Part shown: positions 1 to 11,166 of the stretch, one piece after another
Numbering within the stretch: the stretch's first letter is position 1
Layout of the letters: each line of letters begins with the position of its first letter
Assembly: GCA_019914945.1 (NCBI GenBank)
Contig: CM034099.1
Location: 11,483,001 to 11,547,000, forward strand
DNA: 64,000 nucleotides
Direction of reading: 5' to 3'
Origin: Typha latifolia
Lineage: Eukaryota > Streptophyta > Magnoliopsida > Poales > Typhaceae
The notes under the pieces: model-generated
What the model was told of the DNA's origin: nothing
The model's database searches: none
Seen by the model: only the letters and a program-made list of their open reading frames with translations
Position numbers and translations under genes: made by a program

Positions 1-309
1 CTAGACGATAATTTGTAAAATACAAGTCGAATTATATTATACTCATATGTTAGTAGTTATAAGTTATATCTTAATAGTTTGTCGTGGCCTATGTGGGACC
101 TGCCAGATTATGTAGCGTTCTAGTATATATTATTGTGGACTTGGATATTCATATATTAACAGATTTATCTAATTGATAGTATGATTTATTTGGTGATGGA
201 TTCTATGAGCATGAATATGTTAGCAAATTTTATTTAATGATGTCATGATGGACCCCGCTCGACCTATCGCATGGGCGTGCATGTGCCCGTGCGAGGCGGG
301 GGCGTTACA
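1..309 (+). mobile_element. 3' end of a 3-kb-type LTR (copy X)
   Basis: The sequence matches 63741-64000 and 16650-16752 in the same order (TATGTGGG..CTGCCAGATTATGTAG, then TATTATTGTGGAC, then TTATTTGGTGATG). It ends in a GC-rich stretch and GGGGGCGTTACA at 309, the same terminus that appears in reverse at 8674 and 16753. The 5' part lies left of the window. The sequence after 309 is an interior part of another copy, so copy X looks nested in copy Y. Long-LTR Ty3/gypsy (Tekay/Del-like) membership is inferred from the TGTAAY...GTTACA termini only; no coding region is linked. Confidence 0.7.
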
Positions 310-1352
310 ATAATTATGTTGGTAAAAATCTTATATTTATATTTATATAATTATTTTAGCATCTTATTATTGTCCACTAGTTTTATGAAATATTAGGTTT
401 GCATATTATGTTTATATAATTGAATGATGACTATTTTTCATATAGTTAATGATTAATTAAATAAGAGTACATATCACAAAATAATTATTAATAAGATTAT
501 ATTTGTAATTATATTTTCATAAATCATATATATATAGTCGTTGTTAGTTATATACAAAAAAAAAGAGATAAATCACTATATATTAATTACTTACTCTATA
601 ATTAGCAAACTAGGATTCTTATTAAATAAATATAAATTTTGGTAATAGTGTATTAATATTATCACAATTAAATTTATCGTACAAATCTAATTAATTTTAA
701 ACCTAGTAAACTATCATATTTTACTTGAACGGATTATAATAGGATAAACGACTAACTTTATATTACCTAAACATTTTCCGATCTCGAACCCCGTGTTTGA
801 GACCCCGTTGACTCTACTAGTGATGATTTAATGCTTGATTGACGGACGTGAAGAAGGCGTGGTTTGTGTCTTCTGATCAGATTCTAAGTAGTCTTATCCC
901 CTAGACACCTTTCTGAAATTATGATATATTATATAATTATATATATCCATATTTTAGCATCCAGCATGACTATATGATCTTATCTAGAGATTATTTCAGT
1001 CAAGTATATTTTATCATTCATTTAATTAGACTGATCTTGAATATGAATATGCTAGTGATATACAGAGATGATTGGATATGACTACACTGTTATGACTTTA
1101 TGTCAAGATGATCTCTAATATGAGTATGCATGTGATAGAATAGCATGAGTATGCATATGATAGATATATGATTGGAGATTGCATCGCATTATATTTCTTT
1201 TGACTCCTTTTCCACCTAAATTCTTAATATATATTGACTTTTTATAGTACTATATGTATGCACGTGATCTATTATATAGAAGAAAATACATAAATCTTAT
1301 TGATAGAAAAGTTGATGGAAAAAGCATAAGGGTACCTAAGTAGGCACCGGGG
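310..1352 (+). mobile_element. Interior fragment of a 3-kb-type LTR (copy Y)
   Basis: AT-rich sequence collinear with 61870-62850 and 14950-15760. Shared landmarks are TTAAATAAGAGTA, AAATCATATATATAGTCG, ACCTAATAAA/ACCTAGTAAA, CATTTTC-GA, GAACCCC-GTTTGAGACCCC, and GCATGAGTATGCATG. It is cut on the left by copy X and on the right by the TGATAC-type LTR starting at 1353. It has no coding potential. Confidence 0.65.
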
Positions 1353-2180
1353 TGATACACTTTGCTAGAGTCTTTTCTTATTGCATTAGTTATTTATTTT
1401 TAAGAAAATAAAGTTTCTGTAGGTTGCATTCGAACACAGAAGGGGTGCGTTCGAACACTTTTGCGAATGCCTGCATCAGTTTACAAAAATAGAGAACACA
1501 AAATATGCATTCGAACGCGGTCGGGCACATTAGAACGCCCACGTGAGAACGTCTACATTAGTTCGCATCCACAAAGAACGTATTTTGTGCGTTCGAACGC
1601 GATCGGCGAGAGTCCACTAGTATTAAGGTTAATAATTATTATTTTGGCTTGTTGGCTAGCCTCTATAAAGGTGTGGATGGCAGCCAAAATTATTATGATG
1701 AATGAATATTGATTTCTATCTTCCTCTATCCTCTCTCTAGTCTCTCTACCCTAATCTCTCTCCTCCCTCTTTACCAATTGGTCACCTCTACCATTGGCAA
1801 GGTCTCATCTATCTTTTAATCTCCCTCATCTATCGAGTCCTCCCTCCTCCTTGGGATCTTGGCCACTTCTCCCCCTTTGTCCTTATCCCTTAAATTACAT
1901 CAACCATCCATTCTCATCTCCATTATCATCCATAACCCAATCATCCTCTTCACCCATCACCACCATCATCACTCCCACTCTAGCATATTTTTGTCCCAGT
2001 TTTAGTCAGAATCTGTGAAGGGCGTAAATGTCAAAGTAGATCAAGAAGTTATGGATCAATCACCCTTAGTTTTATAATTTTCTAACTACGAGAGAATATT
2101 TGGTGAATATTTCCCTCGGTTGTGTGGACTGCTTCCTACAATCAATCCAGATATTGAAGGGGACGTTCCATAACATATCA
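1353..2180 (+). mobile_element. 5' LTR of gypsy copy C1 (TGATAC family)
   Basis: The LTR begins TGATACACTT and ends ACATATCA directly before a primer binding site. The same boundaries are proven by a 5-bp TSD on the solo copy at 31444-32258. U3 carries a TTCGAACG-rich array (1429-1597), then a TATA box CTCTATAAAG (1661-1670), then CT-rich leader sequence resembling the other copies. It is 828 bp. No matching 3' LTR was found downstream. Confidence 0.75.
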
Positions 2181-2181
2181 T

Positions 2182-2193
2182 TGGTATCAGAGC
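2182..2193 (+). other. Primer binding site, tRNA-iMet type
   Basis: TGGTATCAGAGC lies two bases after the LTR terminus. This is the usual plant LTR-retrotransposon sequence complementary to the initiator methionine tRNA 3' end. It fixes the right end of the LTR and the + orientation of copy C1. Confidence 0.85.
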
Positions 2194-2235
2194 CCGACGA
2201 ACCTTGGACCTCCATTAACGGTGGAGACAAGGAAG

Positions 2236-3424
2236 ATGGCATCATCAAGGAGATCAATGAAGGGCACACCGACAAGGGAAGACTCAACCCACGAAAACCT
2301 TAACCGAGAGGTTGAATCTCTTGGTGCGGTCATGGTAGGACTGTGTCAACCAACGTCCATGGGTGTGAATACGGGCTTAGCGGATGAACTTAGGGGCATG
2401 TTCCAAATATTGCTGCATCAAGTGGACGCAATGCAGAATGATTAGAATGCCTTGAAGGAATATGTCATGAACTGATCGACTTCGTCATCTCCTCGACGAT
2501 GATCGGTGCCTCAAGAAGGACCAACGGTAGAACCACGCCGAACTGACGCCCCATAGGTCCAAGTACGACATGTTAATGTCAATGAGCCTATTTTACCTAT
2601 TCTTACACATCATCCCCCACATCTGATCCACCACCCAAGGCTGGCGGTGGTGGAACCCAAGAGGCACTCGGCACCTATGCGCTTGGTCAATGAAGAAGAT
2701 TGGCACTTAGATGATGATGTTGATCCGTTTGGAGATGGTGATTCGCATGTTCGAGGATTGAGAGAAGGAGAGCAACAAGCACAGCGGTTCAGACCAGAAC
2801 TAAGAATCTTTTACGAGCCCGACAATGCTATCCGGGGGAGAACCGCACGCTTGGACTTTTCAAAATTTCAAGGCAGTTATTTGACGGATTGGGTGTTTCA
2901 AGTGGAGCAATACTTTGATCGTCAAGGGATAGCAGAGGACGCAAAGGTACCGATGGCAAGCTTTCACCTTCAAGGAATTGTATTGCATTGGTATCGATCG
3001 TCCATTCAAGGTGGAGGATTTACCGGTTGGGCAGAATTTTGTAGCAAGATTACATGCAGATTTGGGACAGCAAAGTATGAAGATTTTGTTGCCACATTAA
3101 GCAAGATGGTTCAGAGGACAACCGTGTTAGAGTACCAAGCAGAATTTGAAAGAGTTAGTAGTCGTTGCGAGCCAACATGGCCCGAACCGACATTGATGAG
3201 CACTTTTATTCCAAATCGATCGAGAGTGTGATACTCATCGATGATCTTGAGGGGGAAGATGAGGTTTTTGGTGATGGAGAGTACACAGAGGAGGTGCATG
3301 GGGAGGATATGGAGGAGGGCGCGAAGGAAGATATCCAAGCTAAGATATCGATGCATGCATATTCGGGTACTTTCGTGTCGAGGACATTGTGAGTGGACGA
3401 ACTCGTTAGAAAGCATTGTGTGCT
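2236..3424 (+). pseudogene. Ty3/gypsy gag remnant (copy C1)
   Basis: The reading starts at ATG 2236 (MASSRRSMKGTPTRED) and contains a region with MFQILLHQVDAMQND. A 194-codon open segment at 2647-3231 carries the typical retrotransposon gag core: KFQGSYLTDWVFQVEQYFD, then SFHLQGIVLHWYRS and CRFGTAKYEDF. In-frame stops occur at 2443 (TAG) and near 2474 (TGA). At about 3211 roughly 500 bp of the gag C-terminus and zinc knuckle are missing relative to the copy at 4394. The sequence jumps to the acidic linker and ends at GCATTGTGTGC, where the next LTR begins. It is non-functional. The gag style (short LTR, Met PBS, FQVEQYF motif) suggests a Reina-like chromovirus, but no integrase is present to test this. 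Confidence 0.75.
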
Positions 3425-4338
3425 AATACACTTAGTTAGTGACTTTTTTTATTGCATTAGTTATTTGTTTTCATTAAAATAAATTTCTTGTACTTTTCTT
3501 ATTACATTAGTTATTTGTTTTTATTAAAATAAATTTCTTGTAGGTCACGTTTGAATGCGAAAAAGGTCACATTCGAACACCTTTGCGAACACCTGCATTA
3601 GGTTCGCAAAAATAAAGAACATGAAATGCACATTCGAACGCTGTCGGGCGCATTTGAATGCTGCGTTCGAACGTCTACATCAGGTTCACATCGATAGAGA
3701 ACGCCTTTTGTGCGTTCAAACGCGATCGAGCGCATTCGAACGAGATCGGCGGGAGTCCACTAGAATTAGGGTTAATAATTATTATTTTGGCTTGTTAGCT
3801 AGCCTCTATAAAAGTGTGGATATTATCCAAAATCATTATGCTATTGGAATATTGGTTTCTTGCCTCTTTATTTTCTCTCTACCCTAATCTCCCTTCTCTC
3901 TCTTCACCATCCTACCATTTCTACCGTTGGCAAGGTCTCTCCTCACTTCTAACCTCCCTCGTCTATCGAGTCGTCCCTCTTCTTTGGGATCTCGACCACT
4001 TCTTCTCATTCATCTTTATATCTTAAACAATATTACCCATCCACCCTCATCTCCATTATCATCCATAACCCTAACATCCACTCCACCCGTCACCACCACC
4101 ATTATCCGCATTATATCATATTTTCGTCCTAGTTTCAATCAGAATCTGCGAAGGTCGTAAATACGAACGACGTAAATCAAAAAGTTATAGATCGATCCAA
4201 CTTAGTTTTGTAATTTTCTGACTAAAGGAGAATATTTGGCAAATATTTTTTTCGGTTAGATGGACTGGTTCCTATAATCAATCCAGATCTTGAAGGGATC
4301 GTTCCATAGCCTATTTTTTAGTATCTTAGACCCTATCA
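3425..4338 (+). mobile_element. LTR of gypsy copy C2 (TGATAC family)
   Basis: It begins TAATACACTT, a one-base change from TGATACACTT, and ends CCCTATCA before TTGGTATCAGAGCC. A short block (TTGCATTAGTTATTTGTTTT..AAATTTCTTGTA) is duplicated at 3450-3543. The TTCGAAC array spans 3549-3740 and the TATA box is TATAAAAG at 3807-3814. It abuts copy C1 with no intervening host DNA. Confidence 0.7.
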
Positions 4339-4339
4339 T

Positions 4340-4351
4340 TGGTATCAGAGC
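4340..4351 (+). other. Primer binding site, tRNA-iMet type
   Basis: TGGTATCAGAGC lies directly after the C2 LTR. A second degenerate PBS-like string (TTAGTATCTTAGACC) sits just before it, inside the LTR end. Confidence 0.8.
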
Positions 4352-4393
4352 CAAGCGAACCTCAGACCTCTATTAATGGTGGAAAGAAGGAAG

Positions 4394-6237
4394 ATGGCAT
4401 CAACAATGAGATCAATGGAGAACACATCGACAAGGGAAGACTCAATCCACGATAACCCTAACCATGAGGCCGATTCCTTAGGGACGGCCACGGCGGTACC
4501 GAGTCAACCAACATCCATGGGTGTGAACATGGGCTTGGCAGATGAACTTAGGGGCATGTTCCAAATATTGCTGCATAGGGTGGACGCAATGCAGAATGAT
4601 CATAATGCTTTAAAGGAATATGTCATGAATCGATCGGCTTCGTCATCTCCACAACGAGGATCGGTGCCACAAGTAGGACCAACGGTGAGACCACACTGAA
4701 CCAATACCCCACAAATCCAGGTACAGCATATTAATATCAATGATCATATTTTACCTATTCCTACACATCATCGCCCCACCTCCGATACACAACCCAAGAT
4801 CGGCGGTGGTGGAACACGAGAGGCGGCACAGGTGCGCTTCGTCGATAAAGAGGATTAGCACTTAGAGGATGATGTTGATCTCTTCGGAGATAGTGATGGG
4901 CATGCTCGAGGATTCAGACAAGGAGATCAACAAGCACAAAGGTTCAGACCTATACCAAGGATATTTCGTGAACCCGACAATGCTATTCGAGGGAGAACCG
5001 CATGCTTGGACTTCTCAAAATTCCAAGGCGGTGATTTGATGGATTGGGTGTTTCAAGTGGAACAATACTTTGATTGTCAAGAGACAACGGAGGATGCAAA
5101 GGTCTACATGGCAAGCTTTCACCTCTAAGGTACGGCATTGCATTAGTATCAATCGACTATTCATGGTGGACGATTTATTGGTTGGGCTGACTTTTGTAGG
5201 AGGATTACGCGCAGATTTGGGACAGTGGCATATAAATATTTTTCTGCCACATTAAGCAAGATGGTTCAAAGGACAACCATATTGGAGTACCGAGTAGAAT
5301 TTTAAAAAGTTAGTAGTCATTGCGAGCCACCTTGGCCTGAACCGACATTGATCAGCACATTTATTTTAGGGCTGCGAGAGGAGATACATGCGGATGTTCG
5401 TGCTCTTTGTCCTACCACTCTTTAGGAGGCCTTAGACAAGGTCGTGAGGATGGAGCAAAAGCACAAGGCTCTCAAATTGGCAGCGAAAACAAGTTGGGGC
5501 AATAGAGATGGGTGGTTTGCGCCTAGAACGCCGGCTGAAAATTCTGCTGGTTCAAAGACAATGGCTGCTAGTATTAGACCATGACTAGCTTTGAGACATT
5601 CTTCCAAATTTAGAGAAGGCACAAGACTCCCCGTTCGAATTCTCACACCTGCCCAAGTGGAGGAGTGAAGAGTGAATGACCTTTGCTTTCGATGTGATGA
5701 ACGTTTCACCCCTGGTCATCGGTGTTCTAAACTGATCGGGAGTTTGATGCTCATCGATGGTCTCAAGGAGGACGATGAGGTTGATGGTGATGGAGAGTGT
5801 TCAGAGGAGGTCCATGAGGAGGTTGTGGAGGAGGGCGCGGAGGAAGATATCTAAGCTAAAATATCGATGCATGCATATTCGGGTACTTCCGCGCTGAGAA
5901 CATTACGGGTGGACAGACTCGTTAGAATGCATTGTGTGCACATCCTCATCGATTCAGGGAGTACACACAACTTTCTAGATGAGAGGTTAGTGAGGAGATT
6001 GGGCTTAGACGCTGAATCGACTTTGGGGTTTGACGTTGCTATTGGAGACGGCACGAAGCTTCGGGCGGAGAGCTTGATGGCATTCGATCTCCACCGATTC
6101 CAGCGATGCAGCCGACGGTGGGGTTGCTTTGTGCAAGTGATTTGACATATCTTATTCAGTTAGGACCAGTAGGAGATGAGTCTCAAATGAGTTCAGAAAC
6201 TACCATCGAGTTGTCGAATTTATTAGAGAAATTTACT
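4394..6237 (+). pseudogene. Ty3/gypsy gag-protease remnant (copy C2)
   Basis: Gag starts at ATG 4394 and reads about 100 codons (to 4699) before a stop. The gag core continues at 4970-5560 in changing frames. The zinc-knuckle block is at about 5675-5720 (LCFRCDERFTPGHRC, a CX2CX7HXC form). The retroviral aspartic protease start is at 5930-5990 (HILIDSGSTHNFLDE, active site D-S-G). Stops such as TAA near 5128 and several frame changes make it non-coding. At 6237 the sequence jumps back to the gag core instead of continuing to reverse transcriptase. Confidence 0.7.
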
Positions 6238-6254
6238 TAATGTGGCAGCAAAAT

Positions 6255-7275
6255 CTTTCGTGAACCCGACAATGCTATTCGGGGGAGAACCACACTCTTG
6301 GACTTTTCAAAGTTCCAAGACGGTGATCCAACAGATTGGATATTTCAAGTGGAACAATACTTTAATTGCCAAGGGACAGTGGAGGACACAAAGGTCCAAA
6401 TGGCAAGCTTTCACCTCCATGGAACGGCATTGCATTGGTATCGATCGGTTATTCGTGGTGGAGGATTTACCGGTTGGGCTAATTTTTGTAGGAGGATTAC
6501 ACACAGATTTGGGACCGTGGGATATAAAGATTTTTCTGCCACATTAAGCAAGATGGTTTAGAGGATGACCCTTTTGGAGGATAAGCCTAATTTTGAAAGA
6601 ATTAGTAGTCATTGTGAACCACCTTGGCCTGAACCGACATTGATGAGCACATTTATTTCAGGGCTGCAGGAGGAGATACAGGCAGATGTTTATTCTCTTT
6701 GTCCTACCACTTGAGGAGGCCTTTGAGAAGGCCGTGAGGATGGAGCAAAAACATAAGGCTCTCAAGATGGTAGCGAAAATGAATTGGGGCAACCAAGATG
6801 GGCGCTTTGCGCCTAGAATGCCAGCTAGAAATTCTGTGGGTTCAAGGACAGTGGCTACTAGTACTAGACCATGACCACCATTGAGACCTTCTTTCAATGT
6901 TAGAGGAGGCACAAGACCTCCTGTTTGAACTATCACACCTGCCCAAGTGGAGGAGCAAAGAGTGAAGGGCCTTTGTTTTTGATGTGATGAATGTTTCACC
7001 CCCGGTCATCGGTGTTCCAAATCGATCGGGAGTGTAATGCTCATCGACGGTCTCGAGGAGGATGATGAGGTTGTTGGTGATGGAGATTGCCCAGAGGAGG
7101 TCCATGAGGAGGCAGTGGACGAGAGCGTAGAGGAAGAAATCCAAGCTAGAATATTAATGCATGCATATTCGCGTACTTCCGCGCCAAGGACATTACGAGT
7201 AGACGGACTCATTAGAAAGCATTGTGTGCACATCCTAATTGATTCCAGGAGTACACACAACTTTCTGGATGAGAG
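6255..7275 (+). pseudogene. Second, duplicated gag-protease block
   Basis: This repeats the interval equivalent to about 4966-5985 (from GTGAACCCGACAATGCTATTCG). It holds the gag core (MDFSKFQDGDPTDWIFQVEQ at 6298; YKDFSATLSKM near 6520), zinc knuckle, acidic linker (EEDDEVVGDGD) and the start of protease (HILIDSRSTHNFLDE). The protease DSG is changed to DSR, so this copy could not encode an active protease. It ends at 7275 against a reversed LTR fragment. Likely a template-switch or recombination product. Confidence 0.7.
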
Positions 7276-7470
7276 TGATGGGTTGTTGTACCAAAAAATA
7301 GGTTACAGAACGATTCCTTTCAAGATCTGAATTTATTATTGGAATTAGTCCGCGCAACCATGGAAAAATATTTGTCAAATATTCTCTTGTATATAGAAAA
7401 TTATGCCACCAAGTGGATTAGATCATAACTCCCCAATCTATGATTTTTGTATTTACTCCCTTAGAAGATT
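7276..7470 (-). mobile_element. Reversed fragment of TGATAC-family LTR
   Basis: The reverse complement reads as the LTR 3' part: ACAAGAGAATATTTGACAAAT, GCGCGGAC, CAGATCTTGAAAGGAATCG, ending CCCATCA. Compare 4210-4338. It is cut on the right at about 7470, where 3-kb-LTR sequence begins. Confidence 0.6.
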
Positions 7471-8673
7471 CGAAATACAACTAAATAACTGATACACGAG
7501 TACACTATAATTTGACATGCACTAAACAAATCATCGTCTGATACAATAAAATACAAATATAATAAGCAACGATACAACTCAATTTCTATACAAACTATCA
7601 TCTATATTTGGGATATCTCAAGTCGCTATCACGTACCACATATTTGAGAGGGTTAGAAAAGAAATAAAGAGAGTCACGAGCAAAAGGCTCATTGAATAGA
7701 CCTTACCATAAATCAGTGATGCCAAACAGAGAGTAAATTATGTACTGGAATAATATGAATCGAAATAGCATCATGTCATGAATGAGTATATGAATGTTCC
7801 TCAATAATACATAAATGAAAAGTCAATAACATGTCATAACTGATAAAAGTATATAATCATCGATAATGAATAAACAAATTTTTATGTCATACTATCAACA
7901 TAACTCTCTCTCAAATATGATATATGATGCATATCGAGCATGATCATGCTATGATATCAAATGCAACCATCTATGATGTATATTGACTACTCGATAATTA
8001 GATAATCAGATGATAATGAAATCATATGCATTTCTCAACATCTCAGTCATCAATATTAGCTCTATATGTCATCATCATACTAGACCACTATGCACAATCA
8101 ACACTCGGTACCCGATCTTAATATCAAGCCCGAAGGCTTAGAGCATACTCTGCCATCCACTAAGAATATCGATATCATCCTGACCAGGCACCCTTCAAGC
8201 TGGTAGAAATCTCGTGAGGATAACTCACCACATATGCCCTAGCGAACGACATTTGTCCAAATGTCTACTGCGCACAAAGATTAACGACCTCGGACGTAAG
8301 ACCAACAGTATCATGACTATGTCGAGTGATCATTCATCCACCAAGCGCGTCCTAACCCTCGCACCTACTCGGGTATCCTCACGCTTTCTATCAACTATCT
8401 TATCAATCACATTTCAAGCTTTCCTTCTAAATGATAGATCATATGTATATATCTAGTACGATAACAAGTCAATGTATAAGAGGAATTTAGGTGGAATAGG
8501 AATCAAAAGAAAAATAATACAATGTAGTCTCTAATCATGTAATCGACACATGCATACCCATGCTAATCTATCACAACATGCATACTCATGCTGCATATCA
8601 ACTGGACATAAAATTATAACAGTATAGTCATCTCTAATCATCTCTATATATCATTATCATACTTGTAATGCCC
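7470..8673 (-). mobile_element. Reversed interior fragment of a 3-kb-type LTR
   Basis: Collinear with 17035-18300 and with the reverse complement of 62560-63790. Landmarks are ACAACTAAATAACTGATACACGAG, TCGCTATCACGTACCACATAT, GAGAGTCA-GAGCAAAAGGCTC, CCTCGTGAGGA-AACTC and GTCGAGTGATCATTCATC. It breaks at 8673, where another reversed copy begins with TGTAATGCCCCC. Confidence 0.65.
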
Positions 8674-9149
8674 CCGCTCGGCACAAGCACGTGCACGACC
8701 ACGCGCCCACACGGCACGCGCGACGTACACGACAGGTCAAGCGAGGCCCGTCATGCATAGATAAACTCCTCTGCACATATCTATGCTCACATAATTCAAC
8801 ACCAAATAAATTATACTAACAATCAAATAAACATGTTAACATATAATTATCCAAGTCCTGAATAATATACACTAGACCACTACTTAATCTGGCATGACCC
8901 ACATAGGCCATGATAAACCATCAAGATACAACTAAACAACTAATACACGAGTACACTATAATCTGACAGGTACTATATAAATCATCGCCTGATACAAAAA
9001 AGTATAAATATAAAAAACAACGATTCAACTCAATTTCTATACAAACTATCATCTATACCGTCTCGCACCTATAGCTCACCACATCAATCTAAAATATCTT
9101 CTCAGGATATCTCAAGTCGCTATCAAGTACCACATATCTGAGAGAGTTA
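8674..9149 (-). mobile_element. Reversed 3' end of another 3-kb-type LTR
   Basis: It starts TGTAATGCCCCCGCTCGG (reverse of the GGGCGTTACA terminus). It continues with the GC-rich palindromic region GCACGTGCACGACCACGCGCCC and the same AT-rich order seen at 16753-17240. It is cut at 9149 by the TGATACG LTR. It is nested in the fragment to its left. Confidence 0.65.
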
Positions 9150-10043
9150 TGATACGATTCGGACTTCACCGACGTCGTCTCGAGCATGGATTCACTTTAG
9201 GAGTGTTTTTGCTTCATGTTTTAGTGTTTAATTTCCATTAAAATAAGTTTTCTGTAAGTCGCGTTCGAACGCGGGTGGAGTGAGTTCGAACGCGGTTTGT
9301 GAACGTGGTGAAGAGAATGTACTGTGCGTTCGAACGCACTGTGAACGCCTGCATCGCGTTCGCAAATACCGATAGGCGCGTTCGATCACGCGTTCGAACG
9401 CCTGCATCGCGTTCGCAAATCCAGAAGAGCTAATTCGGTACGTTCGAACGCGGTCGGGCAAGTTCGAACGCGGTCGACGAAAATTGTGTTTTTAGGGTTA
9501 ATTTGAGTTGTTGGTTAGCCTATAAAAAGATGTGGTAGGCAACCAAAATTATTATTGATTATTGAGATTGAGTTTTGCTTTGCCTCCTTCGTCTTCTTCG
9601 CTCCCGTTCTCTCAATCCCCGGCGACGTCGCTTCTAACCTCCCTCGTCCGGCTAATCACCCTAGTCCAATCTATCCAACACTTGCCCTAATCCTTCCATC
9701 AACCACAACCCTTCCTCCATCACTTTTCTCCGGTGCCACCACATTAACGCCTGTCCTCCACCATCCACCATTACCTAGGATCTCGTGCCTCCATCCACGG
9801 ATCCAAAACAGAGCATCCTGACATTCGTCCACTAAACGAACGATATCTCGAGATCCCCAACTCCGATTCGCCTGAAACTTGATTTATTGGAAAGCTCTTT
9901 TCCGGGCCTAAAAATATCAAAATTTCACGTCGATCCGACGGCGGAATATTTGTGGATCTTATTTCAAAATTCCGTGCAAGATCTAGTCTAGATCTGAGAA
10001 TTAGAAAAGATCGATCTTTTGCCCTAAAGGAGAGATCGTATCA
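9150..10043 (+). mobile_element. LTR with TGATACGATT / GATCGTATCA termini
   Basis: The 894-bp unit is bounded by the inverted ends TGATACGATTC and AGATCGTATCA. It carries a dense TTCGAACGCG array (9264-9468), then a TATA box CCTATAAAAAG (about 9519-9529), then AGGCAACCAAAATTATTATTG as in the other TGATAC-family LTRs. No clean TSD is seen (AGTTA left, TTTAG right), so it may be part of a mosaic rather than a simple solo LTR. Confidence 0.6.
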
Positions 10044-10730
10044 TTTAGTGCGTTCGAACGCGATCGAGCGCGTTCGAACGCGATCGATGGAAATCCTCTA
10101 GAATTAGGGTTTCATATTGTTTTAGGACTTGTTGGCTAGCCTCTATAAATATGTGGATGGCAACCAACTTCATTATGCTATTGGATTCTTGATTTCTTGC
10201 CTCCTATCTTCTCTCTAGGCTCCTCCCTCCTCCTTCTTCACCATCCTTCCACATCTACCGTTGGCAAGGTTTCTCCTCGCTTCTAATCTCTCACAATTAT
10301 CGAGTCACCTCTCTTCTTTGGAATCTCGACCACTTCATTCCCTTCGTCTACTTCCCTTAATCACTTCTACAATCCACCCTCATCTTCATACCCATCCATA
10401 ACCCCAACATCCACTTCACCCGTCACCACCACCATCACCCACGTTATTTCGTGTTTTCGTCTCTACTACAATTAGAATCTGTGAAGGGTGTAAATACGAA
10501 AGTTGTAGATCAGGAAGTTACAGATCCAACCCAATTAGTTTCGTAATTTGCTGACTACCGGAGAATATCTGACAAATATGTTCCTATAGTGGCGCAAACT
10601 GCTTCCTGCAATAAATTCAGATCTTAAGGAATTGTTTTGTAGCCGATCTTTTGGTTCCAGATTCTATCAATTTGGTATCTGAGCCTATCATTTGGTATCA
10701 GAGCCTATTATTTAGTATTAGAGCTTATCA
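10044..10730 (+). mobile_element. Partial TGATAC-family LTR with tandem PBS
   Basis: Starts inside the TTCGAACG array (10050-10085). Continues with TATA box CTCTATAAATATG (10141), GGATGGCAACC, CTACCGTTGGCAAGG and the CT-rich leader, as in 31650-32258. The end shows three tandem units of LTR terminus plus PBS at 10664-10730. The left 60% of U3 is missing. Confidence 0.6.
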
Positions 10731-10960
10731 GTGACGGGCTGTTCTAAGGTTTGTACCAAGAGTACGAAAAGGTGGAGCACCCCCTAGGGTCTATACTCTT
10801 ACACTTGCATAGGTGGAAGAGTGACGAGCCAAGGGGTTATGTTTTATATGCGACAAAAGGTTCACTCTGGGCCATCATTGTGCCAGGGCAATGGCCAGCA
10901 TTTTATATGCAACATAATATCCGTATGAATCTCCATCCAACAATTTTGTAGACGATTAAA
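10731..10960 (+). pseudogene. Vestige of gypsy gag zinc-knuckle region
   Basis: The stretch with GGTGGAAGAGTGACGAGCCAAGGGGTTATGT, then TATATGCGACAAAAGGTTCACTCTGG, aligns by eye with the gag C-terminus at 49028-49090 (GTGGAGGAGCGAAGAGCG..GGCC..TGCGATGAACGTTTCACCCC). Gag N-terminus and core are gone. It follows a PBS, consistent with an internally deleted element. Confidence 0.4.
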
Positions 10961-11129
10961 GCTCTCATGACTCATATTTATTGATTGAAATATTCAGATT
11001 CTTTTGAGTGGTATAGAGTTTGACTCTCTCACAGTGATTTAACATTTTAAATGGGTATCATAAATTTATATTATCTTTAGCAACTTTCTAAAAGTAAATT
11101 TTTAATTTCATGATGATAGTGTTAGTTAG

Positions 11130-11166
<37 letters not shown>

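Noticed and set aside
1429..1597. TTCGAACG arrays as canonical heat-shock elements
   Set aside because: Heat-shock elements need alternating GAA and TTC separated by two bases; here TTC and GAA abut, so the standard consensus is not met.
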